Notes: a model not told the origin generated them from the letters alone. A stretch of 64,000 nt of DNA from an uncultured Caldilineaceae bacterium (GCA_951812725.1 OX638330.1:1240001-1304000); one strand, 5' to 3'; positions 1 through 8,399 are shown, counted from the stretch's first letter. Numbers and translations: made by a program.

Positions 1-2
1 TT

Positions 3-71
3 TGTTATAATTTGCCGGATCTGCGGGCGGACACGCTGCTGAACACGGTTAAGCGGGAGATTGGCGGGTAG
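3..71 (+). CDS. 3' end of an unidentified CDS entering from the left edge
   Basis: An open frame runs from the window edge to a TAG at 69-71 and encodes about 22 residues ending in DTLLNTVKREIGG. The composition looks like the amphipathic C-terminus of a real protein, but it is too short to identify. The next gene starts about 105 bases downstream behind an inverted repeat, so this would be the last gene of a preceding unit. It could equally be non-coding. Confidence 0.25.
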   Translation, partial: CYNLPDLRADTLLNTVKREIGG

Positions 72-120
72 GTGGAGGTTGAATTCACGGACGCCAGCCG
101 CCAAGTCACCGGAAAGAATC

Positions 121-146
121 TGTTGACAAGCCATCAACTGTCAACA
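121..146 (+). promoter_or_regulatory. Perfect 8-bp inverted repeat, operator-like
   Basis: TGTTGACA at 121-128 and TGTCAACA at 139-146 form a perfect inverted repeat with a 10-base spacer, ending 31 bases before the start of the TPR-like gene. The left arm also contains a TTGACA -35-like hexamer, but no convincing -10 lies 16-18 bases downstream. A dimeric repressor site overlapping a promoter is the natural reading. No cognate regulator is encoded nearby. Confidence 0.35.
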
Positions 147-177
147 GGCAATAAATTCGCATAGCGAGAAACGCTGG

Positions 178-1542
178 ATGACTACTGACACACGCGGGCA
201 AGGCAACGCGGCCGCTCTGAAAGGTTCCTGGGAGGCGCTGCACGCAGAGGCTGTGGCTCTTTCACGGCAGGGGAATGACGAGGCGCTGGGCAAGTACGGT
301 TTACTGGTGGAACGGCTGGCCGGGCTGCCTGAGGCGCGTCGGATGGCCAAGGATCAGAGGCTGCAAGTTATTCTTGATCAGAGTATGCTCGGCCTGCAGT
401 CGCACTATGCCAGGCGCAACCGTCTGGACGAGATGGCGACGGCCGACGACAGCGTTTTGGAGAAACTGAGCGAGGACGCCTTGTCACTGTGGCGGGAGAA
501 TCAGGCGCGCGCTTACTGGTGGCAAGGCCGCCACGCGGAGGCAGCTTCGATCGTGCGGGCTGAAGGGGATAAGCTTCCCTTTGACGTGGACTTGCGATGG
601 CTACTTTTCTCGATCCTCATCGATGACGGTAAATTGGATGAGGCCGAAGGGGTGCGGGGTACTCTGGTCAGCGAGTTGCAGAAACTGTTCAGCTCGCAAG
701 GTTTGGCGGAGGCCCTGGTCGAAGATGTGGACGTCCAGATGAAGGTAAAGGAGCGGCTGGCAGGGGAGGGCGAGAATAACCAGGTGTCGCTCCAGTTCGG
801 GCTGATGCATTTTCTGCGCGCCAATGTAGAGTTGGAGCGCCGGCGCTGGCAGGAGGCGGTTGATGCGTTCGGCAAGGCTACCAAAGTGTCGGAGGCCTAT
901 AGCGAGCGCTGGCATCTGTTATACCGGCCGCTTGTACTCAACAATCAGGGCCGCCTGGCGCAGCGGGCGCTCAATCGCGAAGAGTCGCCGGCTTCGCAGG
1001 GGTTCTGGCGGGGTCTATCCGGTTACTACGCGGGCGACCGGCAGGGGGCTTTGACGGAATGGCGGCGGGTGGCCCAGATTCCGCTTGAGAAAGTTACGCT
1101 GGCGTCAGTCGGTGACTGGATTCTGGCCCACTACTATATTGAAGCTGCGCAGGATACGTCAGCAGGCGAAGAGGAAACGGCGGCAGTTGCGGACGCAGAA
1201 AGCTCTGACAACGGCGAGGACCAGAGCGGCAACAAGCTTTCACAAAATGTCAGTCAAGGGTTGCAAGTCGCTCTGAACCTGCTGGGGCAGCAGGAAACCC
1301 GACGGGACCCGCTCGTATTGGGACTGGCGGCGCTGGGATGGGGAATGAACGGCTACAGGGAACACCTGCACCGCAACCTGCGTCATGCGGTCGAGCAGCT
1401 GCGGGCGTCGCTTCAGGACAATAAACTTTCCGTCTTCAACTGGTATTTTTTCCGTGATCTGCTGCCGGCGGAGGATTTTGCCGAGGTCGAGACGTACTTC
1501 CACAGACCTAAGACTGAGGAAAGCGGGCCGCGAGAAGCGTAG
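178..1542 (+). CDS. TPR-like hypothetical protein
   Basis: A 454-residue soluble protein with no signal peptide or membrane segment. It is rich in helical pairs with alternating Ala/Leu/Arg, for example 'ALHAEAVALSRQGNDEAL', 'LWRENQARAYWWQGRHAEA' and 'NVELERRRWQEAVDAFGKA'. This resembles degenerate tetratricopeptide repeats, a fold used for protein-protein scaffolding. An acidic low-complexity stretch (about residues 325-350, 'AGEEETAAVADAESSDNGED') separates an N-terminal solenoid from a C-terminal helical region. The ATG at 178 is the first in the frame, and no strong ribosome-binding site is visible. It is monocistronic, with about 350 non-coding bases on its 3' side. No enzymatic motif is visible. 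The fold call is by repeat pattern only. Confidence 0.6.
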   Translation: MTTDTRGQGNAAALKGSWEALHAEAVALSRQGNDEALGKYGLLVERLAGLPEARRMAKDQRLQVILDQSMLGLQSHYARRNRLDEMATADDSVLEKLSEDALSLWRENQARAYWWQGRHAEAASIVRAEGDKLPFDVDLRWLLFSILIDDGKLDEAEGVRGTLVSELQKLFSSQGLAEALVEDVDVQMKVKERLAGEGENNQVSLQFGLMHFLRANVELERRRWQEAVDAFGKATKVSEAYSERWHLLYRPLVLNNQGRLAQRALNREESPASQGFWRGLSGYYAGDRQGALTEWRRVAQIPLEKVTLASVGDWILAHYYIEAAQDTSAGEEETAAVADAESSDNGEDQSGNKLSQNVSQGLQVALNLLGQQETRRDPLVLGLAALGWGMNGYREHLHRNLRHAVEQLRASLQDNKLSVFNWYFFRDLLPAEDFAEVETYFHRPKTEESGPREA

Positions 1543-1708
1543 CGAGCAAGATGCCGACGCGAATTCCTCTTTTTCGCACCGGCGGTAAGTACCTAGGTTC
1601 CGTTGACATTTTGGGAAGGCTGTTCAGATGTAAACAAGAACTGAAAGCCTGCAGGCCTGTTAGGGATGTTTCTCGCTTGAATGTTGAAATGGACAAAACC
1701 ATTTGATC

Positions 1709-1767
1709 CGCGAAGTCACGCGAAGGGTCGCGAAGAACACCTTTTTGTCCGCAGAGGACGCGGAGAA
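1709..1767 (+). repeat. CGCGAAG 10-bp-period microrepeat in an otherwise empty 346-bp gap
   Basis: Between the TPR-like gene and the PHP gene (1543-1888) no coding sequence is credible. The gap holds three CGCGAAG units at 1709, 1719 and 1729, exactly 10 bases apart. A related purine-rich block, CGCAGAGGACGCGGAGAA, follows at 1750-1767. Similar dispersed CGCGAAG-type blocks are, to my recollection, common in intergenic DNA of Chloroflexota and cyanobacteria. Function is unknown. Confidence 0.5.
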
Positions 1768-1888
1768 CAACAGAGGCGTATCGAATTTTCTTTGCGCAGC
1801 TGCGCCGCCCTTCGACGATCAGGCGTAATTTGCACCCGGAAGTCGTTGTTCAGACAAACGTCAACGAGCCCTAGTTGCAGGATAGCCT

Positions 1889-2584
1889 TCACCCTCGATT
1901 TCGGTACGCGTGTAGCACACCTCCGTAGGGAACCGGCCTGATTCGCTTGCGCCACTTCGCCCAGGTACTCATAAGATGGGGCCAGAAAGGGCTTTCGGCG
2001 CCCATGGGTCTGGCAACCTGCAGGGCGTCGATGAACGACTCCGGATCGTCTTCAAATTCCGGCATCTCCATGTAGCAGTGCCCCAATTCGAACGGAATGT
2101 GTGCGTCGCTGCCGGCGGTGATCAGCAGGCCGCGTTCCTGGGCCAGCGCCAGGGCGGCGAGATTGTCCTGCGGCCGGACGCAGCGGGCGTTGCGCACTTC
2201 GAGCGCGTCTACCTGATCGATCACCTCGAGCACGTTCGCCATACCCATTGCCGAGTTTCGCAACGAGTCCAGCGGATGGGGTATGGAGATAACGGCACCT
2301 TGGTCGCGCAGGCGGCGAATCGTTTCCTGCGGCGACAGGCCGCGCGGCACTTCCTCCTTGACGAAATAGGCGATCAGTTCGCCGTGGGTCGTCATGATCT
2401 CTTCGCCGACGATGATCAGATCTGGGGCAAGCTCTTTGGCTCTTAATGCGCCAGCCAGATTGTCGTGTTCGGTGATCGCCAGTTTGTCAAGGCCGAGACT
2501 GCGGGCACGAGCAATTGCTGCCTCGGGCCTTGTCAGGCAATCCTTGCTGTAGATGGTGTGTGAATGCAGGTCGACTTTCCACAT
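1889..2584 (-). CDS. PHP-domain metal-dependent phosphoesterase
   Basis: A 231-residue protein of the polymerase-and-histidinol-phosphatase (PHP) family, which hydrolyses phosphoesters with a multi-metal centre. Metal-binding motifs appear in the expected order: HSH at residues 7-9, EHD at 39-41, the Glu of 'GEEI' near 61, His of 'TTHGE' near 67, 'IPHP' near 102, and 'GSDAH' in the C-terminal third. Length fits the stand-alone PHP family (PHP_C type). Substrate cannot be inferred; small nucleotides or phosphorylated metabolites are usual. The start at 2584 (MWKVDLHSH) places the HSH motif immediately at the N-terminus, as is typical. The flippase-like gene lies 66 bases upstream on the same strand, so the two may be cotranscribed. 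Confidence 0.85.
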   Translation of the reverse strand: MWKVDLHSHTIYSKDCLTRPEAAIARARSLGLDKLAITEHDNLAGALRAKELAPDLIIVGEEIMTTHGELIAYFVKEEVPRGLSPQETIRRLRDQGAVISIPHPLDSLRNSAMGMANVLEVIDQVDALEVRNARCVRPQDNLAALALAQERGLLITAGSDAHIPFELGHCYMEMPEFEDDPESFIDALQVARPMGAESPFWPHLMSTWAKWRKRIRPVPYGGVLHAYRNRG

Positions 2585-2650
2585 GGCGTCAAGGATTCCT
2601 GAAACTGAGATTGGATTTGGAAAGAGATTTGCGGACGCGCCTGGTTACTC

Positions 2651-3640
2651 TCACACTACCTGCTCCTCGACATTGGGGTTTTTCTGGGTTGTCAGCAGAT
2701 GGGGCCAGAGAGCCAGACAGAGAAGGCCGATGGCGACACCGAACCAGAGGGTGGCAAAGCGGATCAACAGCGCGGCGGCGGCGGCGGCGGGCCGGGACAG
2801 ACCCAACAGCTGGATACTGAGCGCGGCCAGCGAACTCTCGACACCGCCCAGACCGCCCGGGGTGGCGACCACGGCGCCGACTACGGAGGACATATTGAAG
2901 GCGGAAACAGAGGTCAGCATGGTATCGAAACCGGGGGCGACTCCGAAACCCAGCATTACGAGGTAGAAGGCAAAACCCTGGCTGGCCCAACTGACCAAGC
3001 CGATCAGGACCGAGGCGATCAGATATTTGGGTTGGAGGAGAAAGTAGCTGCTTTCGTAGAAGGCGGCCAGTTTGTCGGCGAAGCGGTTGACAAACGGTAT
3101 GCGGTGTCCCAGGGCAAGGAACCAATGGGCGAGCGGTCGTATTTGGATGGCAACGATGATGGCGGCAATTACCAGCAGGGCGGCCACTGCTGCCAGCCGG
3201 ATTGTCTCGTCGTCGATTGCCAGCAGCCCGATGCCGGCCAGCAGGATCATGGCCAGGCCGTCGGTCATGCGCTCGGCCAGCACGACGGATGCGACGACGG
3301 AGACGGGTGCGCCGCTGACATTGCGTACCATGAAGGCGCGCACGAATTCGCCCACTTTTCCCGGTGTCATCATCATCAGGAAGCTGATGCCGTAGATGCG
3401 GGCGCTTTGGCCGAAGCTGATGGGCGTACGAATCAAGCGCAGATACCAGTGCCATTTGAGCAGCCGGACGCCAAAGTTTACAAGTGTGAGCCCCAGCACA
3501 GGAGGGAGCCAGATCCAAGGGAAGCCTGCCAGCAGGGTGGTCAGCTGGCGCCAATCTCCATATAGTATCAGTGCTATGTATACCAACAGGGCCAGCAGCA
3601 GTGACCAGAGAAGCTGGATTCCCAGCCGTTTTCGGTCCAT
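2651..3640 (-). CDS. Flippase-like / lysylphosphatidylglycerol-synthase TM-domain protein (UPF0104)
   Basis: A 329-residue polytopic inner-membrane protein with about seven or eight hydrophobic segments. It begins with 'LLWSLLLALLVYIALILYG' and contains the conserved 'GVRLLKWHWYLR', 'PGKVGEFVRAFMV' and 'TPGGLGGVE' stretches. These are hallmarks of the UPF0104/AglD-like family (the transmembrane half of MprF). Members are thought to flip or transfer lipid-linked molecules, but most, including this one, have no assigned substrate. There is no soluble synthase domain, so it is not a complete MprF. The start ATG at 3640 is supported by the immediate transmembrane segment. It sits directly upstream of the PHP gene on the same strand. 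Confidence 0.85.
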   Translation of the reverse strand: MDRKRLGIQLLWSLLLALLVYIALILYGDWRQLTTLLAGFPWIWLPPVLGLTLVNFGVRLLKWHWYLRLIRTPISFGQSARIYGISFLMMMTPGKVGEFVRAFMVRNVSGAPVSVVASVVLAERMTDGLAMILLAGIGLLAIDDETIRLAAVAALLVIAAIIVAIQIRPLAHWFLALGHRIPFVNRFADKLAAFYESSYFLLQPKYLIASVLIGLVSWASQGFAFYLVMLGFGVAPGFDTMLTSVSAFNMSSVVGAVVATPGGLGGVESSLAALSIQLLGLSRPAAAAAALLIRFATLWFGVAIGLLCLALWPHLLTTQKNPNVEEQVV

Positions 3641-3779
3641 ATTCTTTCCGTCGAAGAGAGCGGCGCAGATGAACCTAGACTTTCCGGCTCACTGTATGCA
3701 GACATTATAGTACTGGGATGCAGGATTGCTTAATTCCAGGGTACTGAACCACGAGAGTTGAGCAGAGGTTCTGCCAGCT

Positions 3780-4616
3780 TTACGGTGCGCCCGGGCGAGA
3801 GTTGCCAGTCTCGCGCCAGAAGTCGAGGACTGCCTGCGAGAACGCTTGCGGCCTTTCCAGATGGACGGCGTGACCGGTTTCCGGGAATTCGACCAGGTGC
3901 GACTGTGCCATCATCTGCGCCATGCGGCGGTTGACTGTGACGAATTTTGCGTCGTCTGCGCCAACGATGAGAAGGGCAGGCGCGGACATGGTGGGCAGAT
4001 CGGAGTGGAGAGCGGGCTGGGCGCCAGTACCCATTCCACGCAGGCTGTTGGCAAGACCGACAGGGTTGTTCTGCAGGCGCTGCTTTCGCAGCTGGCGGCG
4101 CTGCTCCGGGGCAAGGTTGCGTTGCTGGCTTTTCCACATCGGCAGGGACTCCCAGTGGTCGACGAATGGGGCGATGCCGTCCTGTTCGATGCGGTCGGCC
4201 AAGGCGTTGTCGCGGCGGCGGCGTTCGGCCCGTTCGGTTGCCGAGGCGACGCCCGGTGAGGCGCTGACCAGTGTCAGGGAGCGCAGGCGGTCGGGGTAGG
4301 TAAGGGCAAAGTAGAGCGCAAGCCGGCCGCCCATTGAGTAGCCCAGAATGTGGGCGTCGCCTTGGGTTGATTGATCCAGCAGGGAGGCCAGATCAGCGGC
4401 GGCGCGGGCCATGTGGTAGCGTTCCGGACTTGAGGGAGCGGGCGAGCGGCCATGGCCGAGCAGGTCGGGCGCGAGGGCATGAAAGCCGGCGGCGGCGAAG
4501 GACGGGGCGGCCTCGGCCCAGCTGCCGCCGTGTCCGGTGAACCCGTGGAGGAGCAGGACGGGCGGCGCGGATTGGCTGCCCCAACTGTGTATGTTGTAGG
4601 TGAGAGTTGGGGTCAT
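3780..4616 (-). CDS. menH: MenH-like 2-succinyl-6-hydroxy-2,4-cyclohexadiene-1-carboxylate synthase
   Basis: An alpha/beta-hydrolase-fold enzyme of menaquinone biosynthesis that removes pyruvate from the MenD product to give SHCHC. From the ATG at 4616 it has 278 residues. Visible are the oxyanion-hole motif 'LLLHGFTGHGGSW', the nucleophile elbow GYSMG (Ser94), an Asp in 'LLIVGADDAKF', and the catalytic His in 'ETGHAVHLERP'. The insert 'WESLPMWKSQ' is typical of MenH lids. A longer frame opens at 4670, but the extra 18 residues have no family support. It is the last men gene of the cluster, separated from menE by a PhyH gene and a toxin-antitoxin-like pair. That position makes MenH much more likely than a generic hydrolase. 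Confidence 0.85.
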   Translation of the reverse strand: MTPTLTYNIHSWGSQSAPPVLLLHGFTGHGGSWAEAAPSFAAAGFHALAPDLLGHGRSPAPSSPERYHMARAAADLASLLDQSTQGDAHILGYSMGGRLALYFALTYPDRLRSLTLVSASPGVASATERAERRRRDNALADRIEQDGIAPFVDHWESLPMWKSQQRNLAPEQRRQLRKQRLQNNPVGLANSLRGMGTGAQPALHSDLPTMSAPALLIVGADDAKFVTVNRRMAQMMAQSHLVEFPETGHAVHLERPQAFSQAVLDFWRETGNSRPGAP

Positions 4617-4752
4617 TGGCGCAGACGCAAGGTCATTCTGAAGTCGTTGGAAGCGCCGCTGCCCTGTCACAGGGCGCGGCCAGTTTTCCAGCGGGTAGCG
4701 GCACAGCGGATGGCACCGACCGCGCCGCCACCGATTCTTGCATCGTCAACTT

Positions 4753-5625
4753 TCAGCGACCGTTCTTCGGCATTGAAAGTGGAAACCCTTCGCCCATCAG
4801 TTTTTCACCGTCGTTCACAGTGAAGTTAGGGATCAGGGGATGGTTCGGAGCCTGGTCGATCTTCACTTTGACGCCGTCGGCCATGAAGATGATGACATGG
4901 GCGCGGCGCTGCCGGTTGGTCACATTGGCGGGGGTGGCGTGGAAGTTGAGGCAGTGGTGGAACATGCACTCGCCTGCTTTCAGTTCGACAGGTTTCCCGA
5001 TCTCAGCCGGTTCATAGGCCATTTTTTGGCGAACAGTTTCCTCCGCTTCGCGGCCTTCGGCCTCGGCGGCCGCGCGCGCGGCCAGTTCGGCGGCATAAGA
5101 CTCGAGGCCGAAACGGGGGTCCTTGTGACTGCCGGGGACGACGTGCATGCAGCCGTTCTCCGGGGTTACATCATCGAGCGCGAGCCAGCAGGTTACGATG
5201 CGAGGCTCATCGAGGGGCCACAGGTAGAAGTCCTGGTGATAGCGGAAGTGGCCATTGTCGCCCGGCGGCTTGGAGATGACCTGATCATGCCACAGGCGGA
5301 CGCGGGGGGAGTTCAGGAGGGCGCAGGCGACGCCGGAAATGACAGGGTGATGGAGCAGCTGCTCGTAGGAAGGCTCCCGCTTGAACATATTGACGTACTG
5401 GGTGAGGACGCGCGGGCGTTCTTCCTGTGCTGTAGTGTCCATCGGCGCCCCTCGGCGGTGTCCGAACTGGAACTCCACTTCGGAGTCGTCGCCGCCGGCA
5501 GATTCGATGGCGATGACATTGTCGAGGGCGGTGCGCAGCTCTTCGACTTCGGCGGTGTCGAGGACGGGGCCGTAGCGCAGGTAGCCGTTATCGGCGAAGT
5601 AGTCGATCTGTTGTTGGGTGATCAT
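4753..5625 (-). CDS. Phytanoyl-CoA dioxygenase family protein
   Basis: A 290-residue Fe(II)/2-oxoglutarate-dependent oxygenase of the PhyH family, hydroxylating an unknown small molecule. The metal triad is intact: H130-x-D132 in 'RYHQDFY' and a distal His (H229) in 'LNFHATPANVTNRQRR'. That segment also supplies an Arg (about R240) suited to 2-oxoglutarate binding. The 'VPGSHKDPRFG' loop is characteristic. The start at 5625 has an AGGAA ribosome-binding site ten bases upstream. It follows the BrnA-like gene by 12 bases and precedes menH, so it is probably cotranscribed with the men genes, although no quinone pathway step requires it. Substrate is unknown. Confidence 0.85.
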   Translation of the reverse strand: MITQQQIDYFADNGYLRYGPVLDTAEVEELRTALDNVIAIESAGGDDSEVEFQFGHRRGAPMDTTAQEERPRVLTQYVNMFKREPSYEQLLHHPVISGVACALLNSPRVRLWHDQVISKPPGDNGHFRYHQDFYLWPLDEPRIVTCWLALDDVTPENGCMHVVPGSHKDPRFGLESYAAELAARAAAEAEGREAEETVRQKMAYEPAEIGKPVELKAGECMFHHCLNFHATPANVTNRQRRAHVIIFMADGVKVKIDQAPNHPLIPNFTVNDGEKLMGEGFPLSMPKNGR

Positions 5626-5637
5626 GGTAGGTATTCC

Positions 5638-6510
5638 TCAGGGCGTGTGATAAGCGTAGTTGTCAGTTAGAGCCTCTTGGAAAGAGCTGTAGTGTTCTAT
5701 GACCCATTTCCTGGCAGCCACCAGCGAGCGAAACGTGCGACGTGTTCCGTCCATTCGGGAGTGCATTAAGTATTGTCTTCGATCTCTCAGGATTTTCCCC
5801 TCTGCAACCAGCATATCGTCTACAAAGAGACGAAAGTTATCGCGGTCGTCAGAGGACAACCAGGAAAAGGATGCTCTGAGATTTGAAGAGCTTGGAGCGG
5901 TTACGGGCAGGTTTTTGGAGTCGAAGTGGGATATTGCCCAATTTTTGGCGGCCTGCATCGTACGAAAAGATCGAGTCGTCTCATCCAAATTAGAGACAAG
6001 CGAAAACAAGTCCCGCCTTTCGGAGACTTTTCCATCGGCAACGAGCGTCTCATCGACAAATAAATGGAAGTAGGTGCGGTCGTCGGAAGAGGCCCATGAA
6101 TAGGACGCCCTGGAAGCAGACGTGCTGAGAACATCAGCCAAGGCGTAGTGACTATCGAAGTGTTCAACAGCCCAGTTCTTCGTGTCCCGCATTGTTGGAA
6201 AAGAATGCACTGTATGGTCAAGAACAGAATTCAAAGTGAACAGTCCGCGATCTTCCGATACTTGCCCTTTGGCGATTAACATTTTATCGACAAACAGTCT
6301 GAAATTGGTGCGATCGTCAGAAGAGAGCCACGAGTATGATGCTCTAGTGTATGGCATGAACTCCCGCGCGGGGATCGCATGGCGAAACCATTCGGCATCC
6401 GACTCAGAGGCGTCAGGGTCCGCCTCTATTCCTGCCTGGATCGCTGCTTCTTCGCCTTCTAGGGCAGCAATTTCTTCAAACGTCCTTCCGTTACCCTTGT
6501 TCTCATTCAT
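5638..6510 (-). CDS. BrnA-like N-terminus fused to three 78-residue repeats (putative antitoxin partner of BrnT)
   Basis: A 290-residue protein whose start overlaps the stop of the BrnT-like gene by 8 bases (ATGAATGA), so the pair is translationally coupled. Residues 20-52 ('EEAAIQAGIEADPDASES' then 'DAEWFRHAIPAREFMP') match the conserved DPDAxxxDxxWFxxAxPAREVLP segment of BrnA antitoxins (COG3514). BrnA is normally about 90 residues and ends in a ribbon-helix-helix DNA-binding domain. Here the remainder (59 to about 280) is instead three repeats beginning YSW/FSW-x-SSDDR at residues 59, 137 and 215, an exact 78-residue spacing. The core is LFVDxMLVAxGK ... LDxTxRSFxTMxxAKNWAxxHFDS. I do not recognise the repeat. 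G+C is visibly lower than in the neighbouring men genes, suggesting transfer. The antitoxin role is inferred from context and the N-terminal match. Confidence 0.6.
   Translation of the reverse strand: MNENKGNGRTFEEIAALEGEEAAIQAGIEADPDASESDAEWFRHAIPAREFMPYTRASYSWLSSDDRTNFRLFVDKMLIAKGQVSEDRGLFTLNSVLDHTVHSFPTMRDTKNWAVEHFDSHYALADVLSTSASRASYSWASSDDRTYFHLFVDETLVADGKVSERRDLFSLVSNLDETTRSFRTMQAAKNWAISHFDSKNLPVTAPSSSNLRASFSWLSSDDRDNFRLFVDDMLVAEGKILRDRRQYLMHSRMDGTRRTFRSLVAARKWVIEHYSSFQEALTDNYAYHTP
5680..6336 (-). repeat. Three tandem 234-bp coding repeats in the BrnA-like protein
   Basis: Reading on the minus strand, repeat 1 covers 6336-6103, repeat 2 covers 6102-5869, and repeat 3 starts at 5868 and is cut short near 5680. 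Units 1 and 2 are exactly 78 codons. They share SW-x-SSDDR, LFVD, LD-x-T and KNW-A-x-x-HFDS blocks, with clear amino-acid but only moderate nucleotide similarity. The duplication is therefore old and maintained by selection. Confidence 0.8.
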
Positions 6511-6772
6511 ATCGGTTCACCTCCCGCGAATTGGCTTTGCGTACACTGATGATACGCTTGCTGTTTCCGCGAACAGTATACACCACCAGATGGAGACGAC
6601 TTTCGATCAGCCCATATGCTTTAGTGCGGTCTTCACCACTTCGGTCATCGGGCAAGAAAAACGCAGTAGACCAGTCAAAATCGTAGACTGCGTTGAAATC
6701 AATCCCATGTTTGTCCAGGTTGGCGCGGCGCTTGTTTTCATCCCATTCATACGTCTCATCCATTTCCTTCAT
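6503..6772 (-). CDS. brnT: BrnT family type II toxin
   Basis: A small RelE-fold ribonuclease toxin of the BrnT family (DUF497). It shows the family signature 'YEWDENKRRANLDKHGIDF', followed by an acidic/aromatic stretch ('VYDFDWSTAFFLPDDRS') and the C-terminal 'LHLVVYTVRGNSKRIISVRKANSREVNRYE', in which Arg and Tyr ends are typical. The ATG at 6772 (MKEMDETYEW) has AAGAGGCG about 13 bases upstream and gives 89 residues. A longer frame begins with TTG at 6799, and a shorter one with ATG at 6763. It lies 100 bases downstream of menE and overlaps the BrnA-like gene. BrnT normally cleaves RNA and is neutralised by BrnA. Confidence 0.85.
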   Translation of the reverse strand: MKEMDETYEWDENKRRANLDKHGIDFNAVYDFDWSTAFFLPDDRSGEDRTKAYGLIESRLHLVVYTVRGNSKRIISVRKANSREVNRYE

Positions 6773-6872
6773 AATATCGGCAAACGCCTCTTTGTCCAAC
6801 AGAAGGGCGATTCAGTTTGGGATCTCCTGCACGCTTTCCCTGTTCGGCTGAAAGGAAGCTCAATGCGAATGC

Positions 6873-8399
6873 CTATTTGATTTTTGGCTGATGAGAGTCT
6901 GCCCAGCCACGCAGTTGTCTCTCCACCTCCTGTCGCGCGATTTTCCCGGAAGCTGTTAGGGGGAGTGCATCGACGAAACGGATCAGGTTGGCGGCGGGCT
7001 GCTTGTATCCGGCCAGTCGCGTGCGGCTGAAGGACAGGAGGGCGTCGTGGCTCAGCGTCTCACCGGCGCGGAGTTGGACGGCTGCTGCGCAGCGCTGTCC
7101 CCACTCGGAGTCGGGCAGTCCTACTACGCAGACGTCGGCGACGGCGGGATGTTCGCGCAGGGCGGCTTCCACTTCGGCCGGATAGATGTTTTCGCCGCCG
7201 CTGACGATCATGTCGGTGCGCCGCTGCAGGACGTAGAGGTCGCCGTCGGCGTCGAGCCGGCCCATGTCGCCAGTATATAGCCAGCCATCGCGCAGGGCTG
7301 AATCGGTGGCGGCGGGGTTGCGGAAGTAGGCTGCCATCACCTGCGGTCCGCGCACCAGAATTTCGCCTATCTGGCCATGGGGAAGCGTGTTGCCATCGGC
7401 GTCGGCGATGCGCGTCTCGGTGAAGAGCAGAGGCCGGCCGACGCTATCGGGTTTGCGCTGGACATCGGCTGGCAATGCGGTTGCCACCTGGGAAGCGGTT
7501 TCGGTGAGGCCGTAGGTGGCGGCGACGGGCACGTCGGCTTCTTTGGCGGCGGCCAGGAGATCGGCGGGTGCAGCAGCGCCCCCCAGCAGGACCATGCGCA
7601 GGCTTTGCGGCCAGACGGTTGCGGGGGAACTGTGCAGAAGCCTGTGGAGCATCGTCGGCACGAGCGAGGTAAGGGTTACTTCGTCCTGACGCAGGCTGCG
7701 CTGGAACTGTTCCAAGTCGAAGCTGCGTTGGAGGACGATGGCGGTGCCGTAGAGGCAGGAGCGAAAGACGACGGCCAGGCCGCCTACGTGATAGAGAGGG
7801 AGGCAGCTGAGCCAGCGGTCGTTCGTGTGTACCCCAAGGTGGTAGGCGGAGGCAGTGGCGCTCCAGAAGTGGTTGTCAAAGCTGAGTTGAACGCCTTTGG
7901 GCGTGCCGGTTGTGCCGGAGGTGAAGATGATGGACTGTACCTGCGGCTCCCCCGGTTGGGGTGGAGACGGGCGCAGTGCTTGGGGTTCCAGGCCGCACTG
8001 TGGTTCGTGATAAACCAGATCGGCCAAGGTGCGTGTCTCTTGCGGCTTGCTGTCACTGTTTGTGGAAACAGTTTCGTTGTCATTGATGAGCAGTTGCGGC
8101 TCGACCAGGCTCAACTGCCGCGCTCGTTCTGACGCGGTCAGCCGGATGTTGAGGGGAACGAGGACTGCGCCGACGCGTGCAACTGCGTGGATGAGAGCGA
8201 TCGCTTCGATACTACTGTGCAGATGTGTCGCGACTCTGTCGCCAGGTTTAAGTTGGCAAGCCGCGAGCGCGGTGGCCAGTCCGTCGGCTAAGCGATCCAA
8301 TTCGGCGTAACTCAGCGACCGCGCCTCAAAGAGCACGGCCAATCTGCGGGGCGTCGCCAGGGCGCGCCAGCGTAACCAGTCTTGTCTCATTGGGAACAT
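6873..8399 (-). CDS. menE: o-Succinylbenzoate-CoA ligase
   Basis: An acyl-adenylating enzyme (ANL superfamily) that activates o-succinylbenzoate with ATP and CoA in menaquinone biosynthesis. The AMP-binding P-loop 'IIFTSGTTGTPKGVQLS' is near residue 165. It is followed by 'YGLTETASQ', 'GWLYTGDMGRLDADG' and the C-terminal 'RRTDMIVSGGENIYPAEVE' hinge, with the catalytic Lys in 'PLTASGKIARQE'. Length (about 508 residues) is slightly above MenE average. ATGs at 8399 and 8390 are both possible, and an upstream TTG (8417) is less likely; no strong ribosome-binding site is visible. The other CoA ligases of this superfamily are excluded mainly by its position between menB and menH. A ~300-bp MITE-like element separates it from menB and forms its 5' flank. 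Confidence 0.88.
   Translation of the reverse strand: MFPMRQDWLRWRALATPRRLAVLFEARSLSYAELDRLADGLATALAACQLKPGDRVATHLHSSIEAIALIHAVARVGAVLVPLNIRLTASERARQLSLVEPQLLINDNETVSTNSDSKPQETRTLADLVYHEPQCGLEPQALRPSPPQPGEPQVQSIIFTSGTTGTPKGVQLSFDNHFWSATASAYHLGVHTNDRWLSCLPLYHVGGLAVVFRSCLYGTAIVLQRSFDLEQFQRSLRQDEVTLTSLVPTMLHRLLHSSPATVWPQSLRMVLLGGAAAPADLLAAAKEADVPVAATYGLTETASQVATALPADVQRKPDSVGRPLLFTETRIADADGNTLPHGQIGEILVRGPQVMAAYFRNPAATDSALRDGWLYTGDMGRLDADGDLYVLQRRTDMIVSGGENIYPAEVEAALREHPAVADVCVVGLPDSEWGQRCAAAVQLRAGETLSHDALLSFSRTRLAGYKQPAANLIRFVDALPLTASGKIARQEVERQLRGWADSHQPKIK

Noticed and set aside
1603..1633. TTGACA-led promoter downstream of the TPR-like gene
   Set aside because: No acceptable -10 at 16-18 bases and no plus-strand gene follows; the next gene is on the minus strand.
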